Part shown: in pieces, positions 1-12,258 of the stretch
Numbering within the stretch: the stretch's first letter is position 1
Layout: every line of letters starts with the position of its first letter
From: Saxidomus purpurata
Taxonomy: Eukaryota; Mollusca; Bivalvia; Venerida; Veneridae
Direction of reading: 5' to 3'
DNA: 64,000 nt
Assembly (NCBI GenBank): GCA_022818135.1
Contig: JAFMSR010000009.1
Location: 23,158,933 to 23,222,932 of the forward strand
The notes under the pieces: generated by a model
Databases searched by the model: none
What the model was told of the DNA's origin: nothing
The model's input: only the letters and a program-made list of their open reading frames with translations
Program-made: the position numbers and the translations under genes

Positions 1-197
1 AAAAAACGCTTCCCAATGATAAAGCGTTACAGACGCTTTTGAAATTCCAACATAACCATATAGGGTAGCGGTGCCGTTAATCCAAACCCCATCAACATTT
101 TAAGTGGAATTTTGCATTTACTTTTATATTTTATACTTGAATACAGTAATTTGAAGAAATTATTATTTTTCACCTGAAATTTGAGCGAGCAGCTTAA
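1..197. mobile_element. Partial MITE-like repeat cut by the window edge
   Basis: This stretch matches the right half of the element at 60176-60503: both contain an AAAGCGTTACARACRCTTTT block, a similar AT-rich middle and the end TGAGCGAGCAGCTT. The full copy at 60176-60503 starts with AAAGCTGCTCACTCTCA, the inverse of this end, so the family has terminal inverted repeats of about 15 bp. No ORF is credible. The superfamily cannot be named from the ends alone. Confidence 0.55.
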
Positions 198-515
198 ATA
201 TGTAATTAGATTTATAACTCCTATTGTTTTTCGAACACAGTAATTTTCCCCTGTAATGAAGTCATCCATATTCGTCTCAATACATATTTATTATCCTCGT
301 AAAAGTGTTCAATATTGCCATCTGCAGTATTTCGAAAATAGTGCACTTTGCACAATCGGGACAAGCACTTGAATGCCATACAAAAGAAGAAACACACTGA
401 AACACGTGCACAGTACTCTATTAGCACAGACACACGTGCACATTAACGTTAAAAAAAGATTGAACTCATTTAAATCCTTGACTTGTAATGGATATGCGAT
501 AAATTTCACAGAGCT

Positions 516-735
516 CTGTTATTAAACAGGAGGACATAATTCATCTCTGTTTTGCACTTTCACGAATGGTGTAAATTTTTTGAACAGATTTTCATTTCTT
601 ACATTTCTTAAACCTGCAGCATAATATTATTATATGACTTGTGGAAATTCACATCAAAGTCTTTAAATTGTAGCCATGGGTTTCAATATTTCACATGGCT
701 CGTCCGAGGACTGTTTTACAAAGACAAACCCTTTT
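516..735. repeat. Dispersed repeat, copy 1 of 2
   Basis: CTGTTATTAAACAGGAGGAC, the TTTTGCACTTTCAYGAAT block, a CTTAAACCTGCA block and a later ACATGGCT...AAAGACAA block recur in the same order and orientation at 13187-13340. The two copies differ by many substitutions and small indels. No TIR or tRNA-like head is visible, so the class is unknown. Confidence 0.5.
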
Positions 736-1053
736 CTTAGCCGGAAATAATAGTATTTCCGAATGTTCTTTCGCGGACGGAAGTAGTGGATGAGAAAATT
801 TGATTTCCAGTTATACCATTCGAAACAGTACCCCCTTGTGATGTTACGCCTACATTTGACCGGACCGAATGGTAAACAACGCTCTCTTATTCATCCATCG
901 TATCACAGTCAGATCTAAAATAAAACAAAAATATGTCCATGATACAATATTCTACAACGCTTATTTTCTAACGATATCGAGATTAAAATAAGGCATACAT
1001 ATTTGTTTCTTTGCAATAAAATACTAGGATAACAGTCTGAGTCCAATTCTAAT

Positions 1054-1113
1054 GGGAGCATCATGGTGTAGAGACAGGAGCTTCTGCTCGCAAGTTCGAA
1101 TCCCGCTATCCGA
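1054..1113 (+). mobile_element. tRNA-like SINE head (degenerate)
   Basis: A-box-like TGGTGTAGAGAC at about 1064 and B-box-like AGTTCGAATCC at 1093-1103 have tRNA-like spacing. The ends do not form a clean acceptor stem and the arms do not fold into a cloverleaf, so this is better read as a SINE head or tRNA relic than a functional tRNA. The extent of any SINE body is unclear. Confidence 0.4.
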
Positions 1114-3923
1114 AATTTACGATAGCATTATTACGGCACGAGTACAGACCGGAACAAGAAGTAGTTAAATATTAGTCTACAATCGATGTAAATTAAATAT
1201 GCTTTCAGCACAATGTGCCAGTCGTTATTCCACTTGCAATTTCAGCAGTTTTGAGACAAAACTTTAATTGCTAAATTATAAATTATAAATTATAACTGCT
1301 AATGAGTTATGAAGTATGTTTTCATAGTTTATATCTAAAATTGACATTACTATGACATGAAATAATTGGATTAATCAGTATTAGATAATTCAAATATTCA
1401 TGTACATTCATTCAAATACCTTGGATATAATTACTTAAAATGGGCGAAACCTGCATCCATTAGGCAGCGTGTGTGTCCGGGCACTTGAGACTTCAGCGTG
1501 TTTCTCTCAGTGTAGTCCAGTCATAACTCTTCAAGCCAAATATCCAAGGGTAAACTGATTTGTGTTTTGACCTGAAAATTTGTTGCTGAAATAGTCATAT
1601 CAATTTTGGTAAACCGAGAAAACATCAGTGCACCCGTACATGAGATGCACATATTGTGGTTTCGATTTTTCTATTCAAAACAGTAGATCGGCAAAATTCA
1701 TTACAAACTTGTATAAATTGATTTATACACTGAGACCTTTATTTTATATTGGAATTAGATCGTGGTTGGAGAAATTTCATAGGTACGCGTTACTGTTTAT
1801 GCTAAAACTATATTTTACTGTTCTTTTAGTTTATATCTGATGTAAATGTTGCACGATATGCAGAACGTCTACTATCAGTTTCACCGAAAGTCAACTCAAA
1901 TTTAAAATGCTGGTTTTTTAAATAAGTAAACGATCACTGCGGATGAACGACCATCGGATATTGGCTTTAAATTGAGCACAGACAATTAGTTTTCGCGAGG
2001 AACGTGTTACAATTGGGGTAAGTAAAAACCCAATTTCCACTCTGATGCATATTATTTTGTGGTAATTTGTGTGTCTTGAGAAACTGTAATGACTATACAA
2101 GCCGAGTGTATTCTCGAGGTGCAACAGATATACGTGTAAATATTAAAATTTTCAAAACAGTTGGCCTGCTCACTCGAAAAATCTTGACCGTTAACACATT
2201 CTGCTGTTATATTTGGGAAATCATTAAATTAATATGTGAATATTCTGAATGGGGCATATTAATGTTCCGAATTTCATCAATTTCGATGAAAGTGTAGCGG
2301 AGATACGGTTCCTGAAACATATCAATTACTGCACTGGGTATTGGTTAAAGGTGTACTGAGTATTGACGGAATGAGCGAATCTCTGTACTGAGTATTGCAT
2401 TAAGAAATGAGTAAAAAAATAAAATATTTGAAACGGGCAATGTCTAATTGTTATCAGTTGGATATAAAATCAGGAAGTGTGTTGCTTTGCACAAATCTTT
2501 TTAAACGTTAATGATTTATTCCGTGTATTAAATGAATAATAAACTGGCGTTTTGAGTATTCGACATAGATGGGTTTTTCACAGACTTATCGTTCTTGCGT
2601 ACTCTTCAGCGTTAAAGAGCACAAACGGTTATCGATCGGCAAATGAGGGGGCAGTTTCGGCCCGATAACGGAAGCGTATTACTGTTTTGGTGTATCATGA
2701 ATGAATTATCCTACGATTATCGTGTATTTTGCTAAATAATTAACTTATTTCTACTATAAATTATATCCTTACTTAAGTATATTTTTGTAACTTTAATTGT
2801 AGAAAATGATGAAATTATAATATGGAGAAAAGAAAAGATTCGCTGGCGAAGGCTTCATTTACAATTTCATGAATGTGCATAAATGATTACAGAAATTGAT
2901 AAAACTGTACATTCAGCCGATTTGCAACAAAAGTTTAGTAGTGTATTTGTTGATAAGTTAAGTAAATTCGTACTTGTATTAGAATTAAAAAATAAAGCAA
3001 AATGCGTGGTAAGGGAGTTTTCTTTCTTCAAACAGAAACACTTCTGCTGTGACAGCGGATTTTGTGTATCAACTATTAATATATACGGTTAACTGTAAAT
3101 TACTGTAAATTACTTTATTATCTAAACAAAAGAATGAAGAAGTTATGAAGTAAATTTCAATAAAACGTTTTGAAAAATGTCAAAGCGAACTTGAAAACGG
3201 AAGCAAATAATGATAAATAGTAATGGCAAGTACAGCGTGAGAGTTTTTTTCCGACTTCAACTTCTTCGGACACGGACCTATACTAACTTACTACAGCTTA
3301 ATAACACATCAATCATGACTTTAAAATAATCTACTTACGATTATTTTACGATGTCAGCAACATATTCTAAAGAAAGCAAATTAATATAAATAGTTAGAAA
3401 TAGTAAGAAAAACGGACCGGTGTACATCGGCGCGTGTACATAGCTCCGCAATCAGTTTGAAAACAGATGATAAAAAACGGGTGGAAAAAGTTTTAATAAT
3501 AAATATTGGAAAGTGTTGCCGTAATACTGAGAGGTAAATGAAAAGAGAGAAAATGCTTTAAAAATGCTAACATACTTCTATAACTTGAAGTATATAAACG
3601 GGTGTACGGGCAGTTTTTATTCATTTATTCTTCTACTTTACGGGTAAAAGCATATATTTATCATTACGAATATCATTGCAAAACGCTGCTGTTGCTTGTA
3701 CACAAAATGATTTTTTTTAAGAAACACGAAAATAATTCTCATAGCTTTAAATTTAAGTGTTGTCATAATAGTATCAAATAGTGGTATTCATATGAAGATA
3801 CAAAAAAAAAAAAAAAAACGCGACGCGGTCGTTTTCTTTCGTCTCTGACATGGTTAATACTATATAGATCTGTAAAAATATAAATGAATATCTATTAATT
3901 TCAACATTATATCTTATTTAAAG

Positions 3924-4190
3924 ACGTAGAGAAGGATGTTTTTCAATTGAATGAAGAGGTTAAAGAAGTAGCAATAGGTTTTACACAAGTGAGTGAAGAG
4001 GTTAAAAAAGTAGCAAAGGGTGTTTTGCAAGTGAGTGAAGATGTTAAAGAAGTTGCAAAAGATGCATCAAAAGTGAGTGAACGCATCACCGAAGTTAGTG
4101 AAATAAGAAAAGATGTAAAGGAACTGAAACAGCATGTTGACGTTCTCACGCAAGGATTTTCAAAACTGGAAAAAGATACAAAGGAAGATG
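3924..4190 (+). CDS. Coiled-coil exon of an NLR-like (NACHT) gene
   Basis: A 267-nt internal exon encoding about 89 residues. The frame is open from 3899, the likely acceptor is AAAG before 3924, and the donor is GATG|GTAATA after 4190. Both ends are phase 1. The product is a charged amphipathic helix: three 14-residue repeats (EEVKEVAIGFTQVS, EEVKKVAKGVLQVS, EDVKEVAKDASKVS, encoded by 3953-4078 as 3 x 42 nt), then further heptad-like sequence to KLEKDTKED. Fourteen residues are two heptads, so a coiled coil is expected. Mollusc NACHT proteins often have an N-terminal HEPN/DZIP3-like region followed by a coiled coil, and this exon fits that linker. Phase-1 ends let it splice in frame to 6307-6375 and then to the NACHT exon. 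No good start codon or upstream exon is visible. That it belongs to this gene is inferred from phase, strand and order. Confidence 0.6.
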
Positions 4191-6306
4191 GTAATAACCT
4201 CCTCATTCAACTTGATGTTTAATTGTTCAGCATTTAAACAACAGAATACTATTTAAGTAATTCCGTCTACGTCTACTCTAAAGTGGGGTTTGGTGGTATT
4301 TTAATAGGTGCGAAGTTTGAATACTAGTACATGTATATAGTAGGTCAGGATTGTTTTGGTGTTCAAAGAAATAGCAGATTAGCAGGACAAAACTATCTGG
4401 TGGTCCAAATTATTAATGGATTACGCCTCCTATTATTTAACTTCAAAAGAAACAGACTCAGCTATTTGTTTGTGTTTCGCTGAAAGAAGCATACCATAAA
4501 ACTTGGCGAAATTCATATAAAATCAAAACGTTATTTAATCAAATAATTGAAAGCATTGTAACACAACTTCAAAGTATCAATAATATCATCAGAAATTGGT
4601 AAAATTAGCGGAATCATACATGTAAATGGGTTGTTTTGATGGATAGCGATTAATGATGTTATTAAAGGCCGCTACACTGGCGTTTTCTCACCAGTGCTCG
4701 TCCGCACAAAAGAACGACATTTTTGACTAAATGTTGTTTTTATACCCCAGCTTTACGAAGTAAAGTGGTAGCTTTATCGGAATCACGCACGTTCTGTCCC
4801 GTCCGTCCAGTCCCATCTTACACAAAGTCAAATATTACCCAGAAACTACATGTTCGATCTTTACCAAACTTGCTCTGTATCATCTTTGCATTGACTCCTT
4901 TCAAAAATATAGGACATGGTTTCTGTCTATTGCACACAGCGGCAGCTGTTACTAAAATAAAAAAAATGTTTAAACAGCTTCTTCTATGAACCAGTGTATT
5001 GAATGGCATCAACTTTGCTCTGTACCATCATTGCATTGTCCGCTTTCCAAAGTGAGGAAATGGCTCCGGGTCAATGCACTAATGGGACGTTGTTACTTAC
5101 ACGAGTCCCAAAGGGCCAATGATGCGTCTGTCACGTCATGCTCGGTAATAGCTTGAAAGCGTTTGAAGCAACGTTTGCTAAAATGTTTATTTAGCGAAAA
5201 AAATGGAAGCTAAAGACGATCGCGGTAGTTGAGATTCTTTGTTATATATTGTTCTACAATATTGTTTTATTAATTGTGATAAACAATCACTTTTTTAAAG
5301 AATAATAAGTGGCATTATACACATGGCTACCCTCCACCGTTACACTCCTACCCGAGAGAAAAGCTCAATAATGAGGCTGGTGACCTATTAGTTTTAGATA
5401 CGTTTCCACGAAAGTGATGTTTGAACATTTTGTCTACAATACATTTTAAAATTTCTGAGTGTAAGAAAATTGTAAAAAACTTTGATAACAGATAACAAAT
5501 GTTATGTACTTTTTACAGAAAATTGCTCCTTTTAAAGTTTTCACTGCTTTTGAAAGTACTAGTATGCTTATAGAAGTGTCCGATACTTAGCCCTGACTTT
5601 TTCATTTTATATTTTAACTTATCATGTATTAACCTAACAACAAACCACATTTCGTAAAATGCTGCATGCTAGAGTCGAAACTGTAGCAATAATCTTTAAT
5701 AGTTATCCTATCCTTTCTTTGTTATTGCCGCTGAGACGAGCCAGTATTATGATAGGATTTCACCATGAAAATGACGTAAAACGGTAAACATCTCCAAAAA
5801 CTAGAAATACTCTGCTTCCAGCTTCTTCGTTCCATTCAAAGCGGAGGCCAGAAATAAAGATAAACGCCGATTGGTTAATAAGCTGGCCAATAGAAATGTG
5901 CAGAACAAAGCATATAATTTTGTCCTGATTTCGAGACTATACATTTAGCTCGTACGAAAATAAAAGGCTATTGTTCATCCAGCAGCAGAACGCACTTTCA
6001 ATATTGCAATGTGTCATTATAACAGAAACACGCTGTAAAACAATCGAAGTTTCATTGAAATCAGTGAGTATCCTAACGTCCAAACATGTTCATAACACGC
6101 ACTCACCTTGTAGTATATGAACAAAACAAAACTTATTTCAAAAAATCTTTTTGACGCATACAGTCGAAGTTGCCTCAACGTGTTATAACTTGCATGCTTT
6201 GTTTCGATTTTAAAATAAATCATGACAGATTTATTTATCATTTTTATATTTTAAATTTGCATGAAATGAAAATGAAATTAATACAATGTATAATTGTCAT
6301 TTCCAG
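4191..6306 (+). other. Intron between coiled-coil exon and mini-exon
   Basis: It starts with GTAATA and ends with a TTTCCAG acceptor. The only internal structure seen is a weak direct repeat: TGCTCTGTATCATCTTTGCA near 4870 resembles TGCTCTGTACCATCATTGCA near 5018. No ORF is credible. Confidence 0.45.
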
Positions 6307-6375
6307 AGCCCCCTTCTGCTAAAGTGGAAACGCCCGTACTAGGAGAGGATGAAGCTTACCTTAAGATGAAAACAA
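6307..6375 (+). CDS. 23-codon linker mini-exon of the NLR-like gene
   Basis: A 69-nt open segment lies between a strong acceptor (ATTTCCAG before 6307) and a consensus donor (AACAA|GTAAGC after 6375). Read in phase 1 it encodes roughly (E)PPSAKVETPVLGEDEAYL followed by KMKT, an acidic, proline-containing linker. Both ends are phase 1, the same as the coiled-coil exon and the start of the NACHT exon. Joining 4190 to 6307 makes a GAG codon and joining 6375 to 23885 makes AAT, so the three exons form one uninterrupted frame. It is too short to recognise by family. The assignment rests on splice sites, phase and position, and it could be alternatively spliced because skipping it keeps the frame. 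Confidence 0.55.
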
Positions 6376-6530
6376 GTAAGCGCATTGTTCGTTACTTTAC
6401 AAAATAAAGTTTCATTTCCTGATTTGTTACCTTATCTGTCTTGTTTTTCATCTTCCGCATAATTGAGGACACTTTCAACATCATAATAAACTTGAACTTA
6501 GAATAATCTCTTCACAGTTGTATTCTTAAC

Positions 6531-6885
6531 TCATATTGCGGCGTAGCGTTTATAATTTATCTGCACACCCTGATCAATATTGTTGTGTAATAATATGTTC
6601 ACGAGATCAGGTAAATTGCTGTATATGTGAAGTCGGTATAAACATAATGCGAGATATGAATAGGCTAGACTTGGTGTTTGGCGACTGACTGCATGAAACC
6701 ATTGGTGCCACATACTAGGGTATTTACACCTTCCTAATCCTGAGTGGCGTGGTGATTCTCCGATGCAGGGTAGCGCTGGACCCTAGTCTGATCCCTCATG
6801 GCGCATACATTGTACTCGTGATCTGGATAGCGTCGGTCTTTCTAGCACTTCTATTACGAAAGAAAGCCTATTGGGGCTTTGAATT
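6531..6885. repeat. Dispersed repeat pair, copy 1
   Basis: TCATATTGCGGCGTA starts both this copy and the one at 10726-11100. Shared blocks in order include GGTAAATTGCTGTAT, TAATGCGAGAT, ACTGCATGAAACCATT, GGGTATTTACACCTTCCTA, GCGCTGGACCCTAGT and GATAGCGTCGGTCTTTCTAG. A partial third copy follows at 6925-6995 (TTGGTGTTCGGCGACTGACT). Same orientation, about 75 per cent alike by eye. No coding potential or obvious termini. Confidence 0.6.
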
Positions 6886-8800
6886 CAACATGTGAAGGCG
6901 ATTTATATTTACTGCGAGACTTGAATTTGACTTGGTGTTCGGCGACTGACTACCATTTGTGTCACAGACTATGGTATTAACCCCGCTCCTCAATGCTGAA
7001 TATCAATGCAAATCCGTGCAGTTAATTATTACGCCTGCCCCTGTGTATTAAAACTATTAATCGTTGCAGAGATTATTATAATTGTTAAATCATATCCCCA
7101 TTTAGACAAAAAGGGACAATTTAAAAAAGGTTTAAGTAAAATATATTTAAAACTGTTGGCGTACCATTTCATGAAAGAAAATAACCGTGGAATAGATTTG
7201 TCCGTCGTTTACTTTTTTCATTGATCATTCTAAGTATTAACTTTAAATATATTTGAATGACTAAAAGAATAAAATATGATTAAACATCAGTAAATGGCTT
7301 TTAACAATCTCGTTAAAGTGTTTTATAAAACAAATATAAATGATAGATCAATATATCAGTATATATCGCTTATACAGTGCCGTGTAACTGCTCCCTCAGT
7401 TGCTAATACGGATTGTTATTTACATCGCTCCTTAATGCTGAATATCAAATTTTATCTATTTAACGTAAAGCACAACGAAAGTTTCGAGCAGGTCAGAATT
7501 TTCATCAATTGGCCGCCATCTTGCCGATTTGACAATTATCACGTGACCAATCCCAAGAACCCTTGGAAAGGGATCTCTGCGGGAAATCGCCGGAGGTCCT
7601 GATTGAGGTCACGGGGACAGTTTTGTATTTACATGACAACGTGCGTTTTGGCGCGAACACTTTCAGGGTCTGTTCCGCGTCGAAAATAAATTAAATTTCT
7701 TTTGAAATAAAAAAAACATTGTGGTAAATGCTATTTTATATTTACACTCGTCCTTTATATCATCTAAACACTAAACAAAAGGAAAATATCAAGCGTTCTG
7801 AACTACATGAAAAATGAGTGCGATTGCATCATACGAGATATCTCCCGAGAGCAAGCATTTGGAGTGTCCGTTGTAAATGTAAACACTATAATGTAGGTTT
7901 AAAAAATCGATGTTTTGGTGGTCAACTTTGGTTGTAGAACATCGTAAATGGTTTGAAAAGAATAAATAAATATATGACCCAAACATGTCCATATTTCCCT
8001 ACTCAACGTACATTTGAAGAAAATGTGCATGCTCTGTTATTCTGGGAAGGATTCGTAATAGGTCTGATCCAAAACTCTAAAGCCGCACCTGACGAAAAAC
8101 AAACTAAAAAAATAACGGCATTTAGAGTTTTGGAAGCCAGAACTACGTCCACTGTTTATTTTTTTTGTCATCGGCGGAAATATAAAAATCCGAAAAATCA
8201 CAATTTTATCTTTATTTCAAATGTAACTTTACTGAGCGGCGGTGTTCGTAAAAGCCTACGCTTCGTTATAAAAATGTTACTTATAAAAGAAAATCAATCA
8301 GATCTATAAAACAAAATTGAAGCACACATACTAACAATTAGCTACAGTAAAAAAAGTTTTCAGGTCGCTACCAAACAAAGTGATCAAACCCATTTTGTTA
8401 CGTCACATGATATTGTACAGCGTGAGAACTGTCACTCAACATGACATGATACAAATCAGATAGAGTAACTGTTGGCTCGACTAATTACGTCATTTATCGG
8501 AGGCTACGCCTCCTCGAAATAACAAACATACTCTATCGAATACATATCATTATAAACCAATACCGCTTGTCCTTGTATATTTGTTTTTGTTTCATTTATA
8601 TTCTTTTTTTGATCACGATCTGCAATTTATATACAACATATCATTATACATTAAAAGTTCCTTTACCATCTTTTATTTAATCAATTCTTCATTATCTTTT
8701 CTCATTAATTGTGTTTTATGTCGCAGCCTCAACTTTGGTTCGGTATTGTATTTTATTATATACCAAACATATTTTGTCAAAAATACAGCCTTTGTTCAAC

Positions 8801-8833
8801 CAAAGACCTATACTAATAGTTTATAGGTCTTTG
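8801..8833. mobile_element. 33-bp micro-palindrome with 7-bp flanking duplication
   Basis: The arms CAAAGACCTATA and TATAGGTCTTTG are perfect inverses around a 9-base centre. The segment starts CA and ends TG, and is flanked on both sides by GTTCAAC (8794-8800 and 8834-8840), an exact 7-bp direct repeat. It shares GACCTATA with the palindromes at 15780-15801 and 28981-29007. The flanking duplication suggests an insertion or the remains of one. Confidence 0.6.
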
Positions 8834-9108
8834 GTTCAACCATCAAATACGGCCTGACAGAAAAAAAATCCGTACCGTATGTACGTTCAACGCGCACTAC
8901 AGTGCCATTATTTGTAAGAGCGCATTCAAATGGCCCTAAAATACATGTCGTTACTACATGTAATTGTTTATACGATGATGTCAATAAAATGACGTCGCAC
9001 ACTGCGTATATTTCGCGCTAAAAATAGTTTTTCTTCAATTATATGCTGAAAATGTCATTTTGATTTAGTTTTATGCGCGCAGACAAGTGTCAAACGGTAT
9101 ATAATAAA

Positions 9109-9241
9109 AGGGTTATTAGTATAGTAATGTGATCCATAAGCCAGATTGGCTCTCGTCGAGGTCGGATCATACTCGTACTAAGCACTCGTAAGATCTGAGG
9201 AAATCCGGCATGCTGGATCACGTTACTATAGTAATAACCCT
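9109..9241. mobile_element. 133-bp hairpin MITE
   Basis: The left end AGGGTTATTAGTATAGTAAT and the reverse complement of the right end AGGGTTATTACTATAGTAAC match over about 43 bases with a few mismatches (GTGATCCA shared, then GCCRGATT). The centre is short and non-coding. The flanks are themselves inversely related (TATAATA on both sides). This is the usual shape of a non-autonomous DNA transposon. Confidence 0.6.
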
Positions 9242-9758
9242 ATTATACCTTACTCTCTTTATTTTGTATTAGCTGTATCATATTCTTTTATTAATATATA
9301 TTATCGAAAATCGGAAACGAAAGTTTTTTTTTAAAGAATGATATAATTCTCTTTGTTATGTTGTTTATGTGAAGTTTCACGCTGTGTTATAAATTTCTGT
9401 CATACCATACATGATATATTTTTCGGACTTTCTGTTTTCTTAAACTATATTACATTTAGCTGGTGCCCTTTTATTCCATTGAACATTCTTTTATTTACAA
9501 TTATTTAAGTAAATCTCCTGTATTTCAAACAAGGCCATGTGGCGTTAGATCAGTTCCCTATTTCAGTGGCTGTTTTTATTATCCGAGTAGAGACCAAGCA
9601 TAGCAACCACTGAAGGCTAGAATTTGAAGTTTTATCATTTTTAACCCCCGTTTTTTTGTTGATTTTGTATGTCACTATTACTTTTCCAATGTTTATAAAA
9701 TAAAGTTTGTACTGTAGGTTATTCTAGCCGTCATATACATCTCTGAGTATGATGTAGG

Positions 9759-9896
9759 GTTAACGCACGTTTTTTCGTGTTATAACATCTGCAGAAACCC
9801 GAGGGATGGTTGGTGCCCGAGCCCGTTAGGGCGAGGGCACCAACATATCCCGAGGGTTTCTGCAGGTGTTATAACACGAATAAACGTTCGTTAGCG
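9759..9896. mobile_element. 138-bp near-perfect hairpin element
   Basis: The left arm runs from GTTAACGCACGTTTTTTCGT through CTGCAGAAACCCGAGGG and GGTTGGTGCCCGAGCCC. The right arm is its inverse from GGGCGAGGGCACCAAC through CCCGAGGGTTTCTGCAG to ACGTTCGTTAGCGC. The loop is four bases (GTTA at about 9825). The GC-rich arms contrast with the AT-rich surroundings. A related end, CCCCGTTAACACACGTTTTT, occurs at about 10142, so the larger unit may extend to about 10170. Confidence 0.65.
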
Positions 9897-10170
9897 CTAT
9901 TCTAGCATAAATAACATAAAAAATCATAGAAATAAAAATGAAACGCTCTTACTGGTACGACGTTCAATAATGCGCGGGACAACGTCCGTGTTGTTTACGT
10001 CATATTTATGACGTCACCAGCGGTTTTTAAGCCCTGCACTGTTGACGCCGTACATGATGTAAGACTTGGAAGACAGGTCCATTGTTTACAATGGCCCTGT
10101 ACTACGCATAAATGAAAACGGGTTATAACGGCGCGTGAATCTCCCCGTTAACACACGTTTTTTCTCCTGT
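9897..10170. other. Possible right part of the hairpin element
   Basis: Between the hairpin and a second GTTAACACACGTTTTTTC motif at about 10147 lies non-coding sequence with two ATGACGTCA-like sites near 10008 and a GGTCCATTGTTTACAATGGCC inverse repeat near 10075. The motif at the far end repeats the outer tip of the hairpin, so 9759-10170 may be one element. This is inference from the shared tip only. Confidence 0.3.
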
Positions 10171-10725
10171 TAAAACACCGGCAAAATGGGCAAAAACAGC
10201 ACATTTTATGCCAGAATATTTATTAAAGAGTGTGTGTAAATGGGAAAAAATCACTATATTTCCTACCCTGTAGAAATGATTTTTGAATTAAGAAAGCCGA
10301 AAGTGAGTTTATCATCTAGAACTAGTGTTCGACAAACTATCTCTCGTATTAGTGAATAAACTATTATGTTTAATAGCTTGTTTTCTCTTCCGAAGATATA
10401 TGGTGATTTGTTTCTTTGTATCATGGATTGTGATTCTACATACATATTAATACAGAGAAACCCACCTGTGCTACAAATAAACTGCGTTACAGACAAATAT
10501 GTGTTATAGAAATTAGGAAAAGGAGTCATGTAATAAAGAGTATATTCAAAAATAGTTTGGGTGGATATTATTCTAATAGTTCCGTACGCAAATAATGTAC
10601 CGGATCGCGTTGTGGTCGGTGTGCCTTCCTACCCAGGGGGGTGCTTGTTTTCGCACGTCTGATCGATTTGATGTGTAAGAATGTGTTCATAATCGTAGGT
10701 ATCCGAATGTCCCTAGTCACCAGCG

Positions 10726-11100
10726 TCATATTGCGGCGTATGGTTAATACCTTATCTGTACACCATGATCGAACCAACTTTATGCCTATTGTGGTGTTAT
10801 TAGGTTCCCAAGATGGGGTAAATTGCTGTATTATTCGGCATGTTAAGGCGGTATATGCGTAATGCGAGATTTGAATTGGCTAGCGTTGATATTCGGCGAC
10901 ATACTGCATGAAACCATTTGTGTCAAAGAACCAGGGTATTTACACCTTCCTATCCCCGGGCGCTGCGCTGATTTCTCCATGCAGGGGGGCGCTGGACCCT
11001 AGTTCGATCCTCTTCTGGCACATACTCGTGTTGGATAGCGTCGGTCTTTCTAGTACTCCTATAATGAATGAGACTGCCTATTTGGGATCGAACTTGGTGG
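10726..11100. repeat. Dispersed repeat pair, copy 2
   Basis: Second copy of the family at 6531-6885, same orientation, with matching block order and several indels (for example the GATTTCTCCATGCAGGGGG block). The short ORFs crossing it differ between the copies, so they are not conserved coding sequence. Confidence 0.6.
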
Positions 11101-12258
11101 AGTTTGTCCTAGGGCTTGTCCTTTGCCAGCGACAGTCCTAAGCCAATATCAGTGGACGCATGGTTTGTGTAACGGGTACATCGCATCTTTTTTTGTTTGT
11201 TTTTTTTTTTGTTTGAGGACCCAGTAATTGGGTAACCCCGTTTATTTTTCAAAGACAAATATATATACAAACATTCATAGCACATTCAAGTTATTTGAAG
11301 TATAACATTCTAATCTAAAAAGAAAAAGGTGTTCCGAAGCAACACAGTTTCTATTATCTGTTCTTAGCTACTAAGATCATGGGGTCTATTAATATCTCAT
11401 ATATCCTACGTATTATCAATTCTCTAGTAAAAGACAGTCAATTAATTAAAAATGTCTTGCAAGATTATGAAGGAGTCGAAATGCGAAATGCAAGACTAAT
11501 GATGTAGGATTTAACTGGTTATGTATTATTCAAGGGAAATAACTCGTATACTTTCATTTTTCCTAATATCATTAGTTATACTTCTTGTATTATTTTAATT
11601 TACTAAATCTGCCATTATACTTAGTCTTTTGAGAAACAGAGGGGGAATTTTTTTAAAAAGGATACATGAAGCGCTTACAGTAAAAAATATCTCTATTTTT
11701 TTAAGTGAAATCAAATAATAGATTCCGCTTATATGCATAAAAACTGATAGGCACATAAAAGGGATTAGGTGTGCAGTACTGAGGAGAACCAGACATGTAG
11801 TGAATACAAAAACTACAAAAATTAATCACTATTTGTCATTAATAATAAACATTCGCTCCATTTTTTGTCAAACTTAGACTTCATGTTTTCTTTTCTTGCA
11901 ATGTAACGCTCTGTTTCTAACAATAAAATAGCCTGACTCTTAAAAAACTGAAAGCTTGGAACTGAGTTCTGTATCTTACAGCGGTATAAACTATACTTTG
12001 CTACAAGAAGTCTTATACCGTGCATCGAAACTTAATATGTATATGTATATATTTGGAAAAGCGGTATTTAGGACCAAACAATACGGAGAGTTTAAATTTT
12101 GTTAGTGAAAATCGAGATTGGCGCCAACTTATAAACGTTCAAGAGACTACGATTTTGGATATCTTTTGACTTTTGCAAACATTGCAAAGATGTGATGTTT
12201 AAACGACTGGTGAAGTTTGAAATCATTTAAATTCTTGATAGATATGCGACTACACGTA

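Larger units (their letters stand above)
198..3923. other. Stretch upstream of the first visible NLR exon
   Basis: No convincing exon or RNA gene is seen here. It holds the dispersed repeat 516-735 and a tRNA-like segment at 1054-1113 (listed separately), three close copies of TACTGAGTATTG near 2350-2396, and a lone CACGGACCTATAC motif at 3271. If the coiled-coil exon at 3924 is internal, as its acceptor suggests, this is intron of the NLR gene. Confidence 0.5.

Noticed and set aside
811..871. Possible upstream NLR exon between TTTCCAG and GAATG|GTAAAC
   Set aside because: Its end phase (2) does not fit the phase-1 pattern of the other exons and the 20-residue peptide shows no NLR or HEPN features.
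7953..8309. 118-residue ORF in the NLR intron
   Set aside because: Starts at a non-ATG codon, has AT-driven composition and no recognisable domain, and no splice sites fit it.
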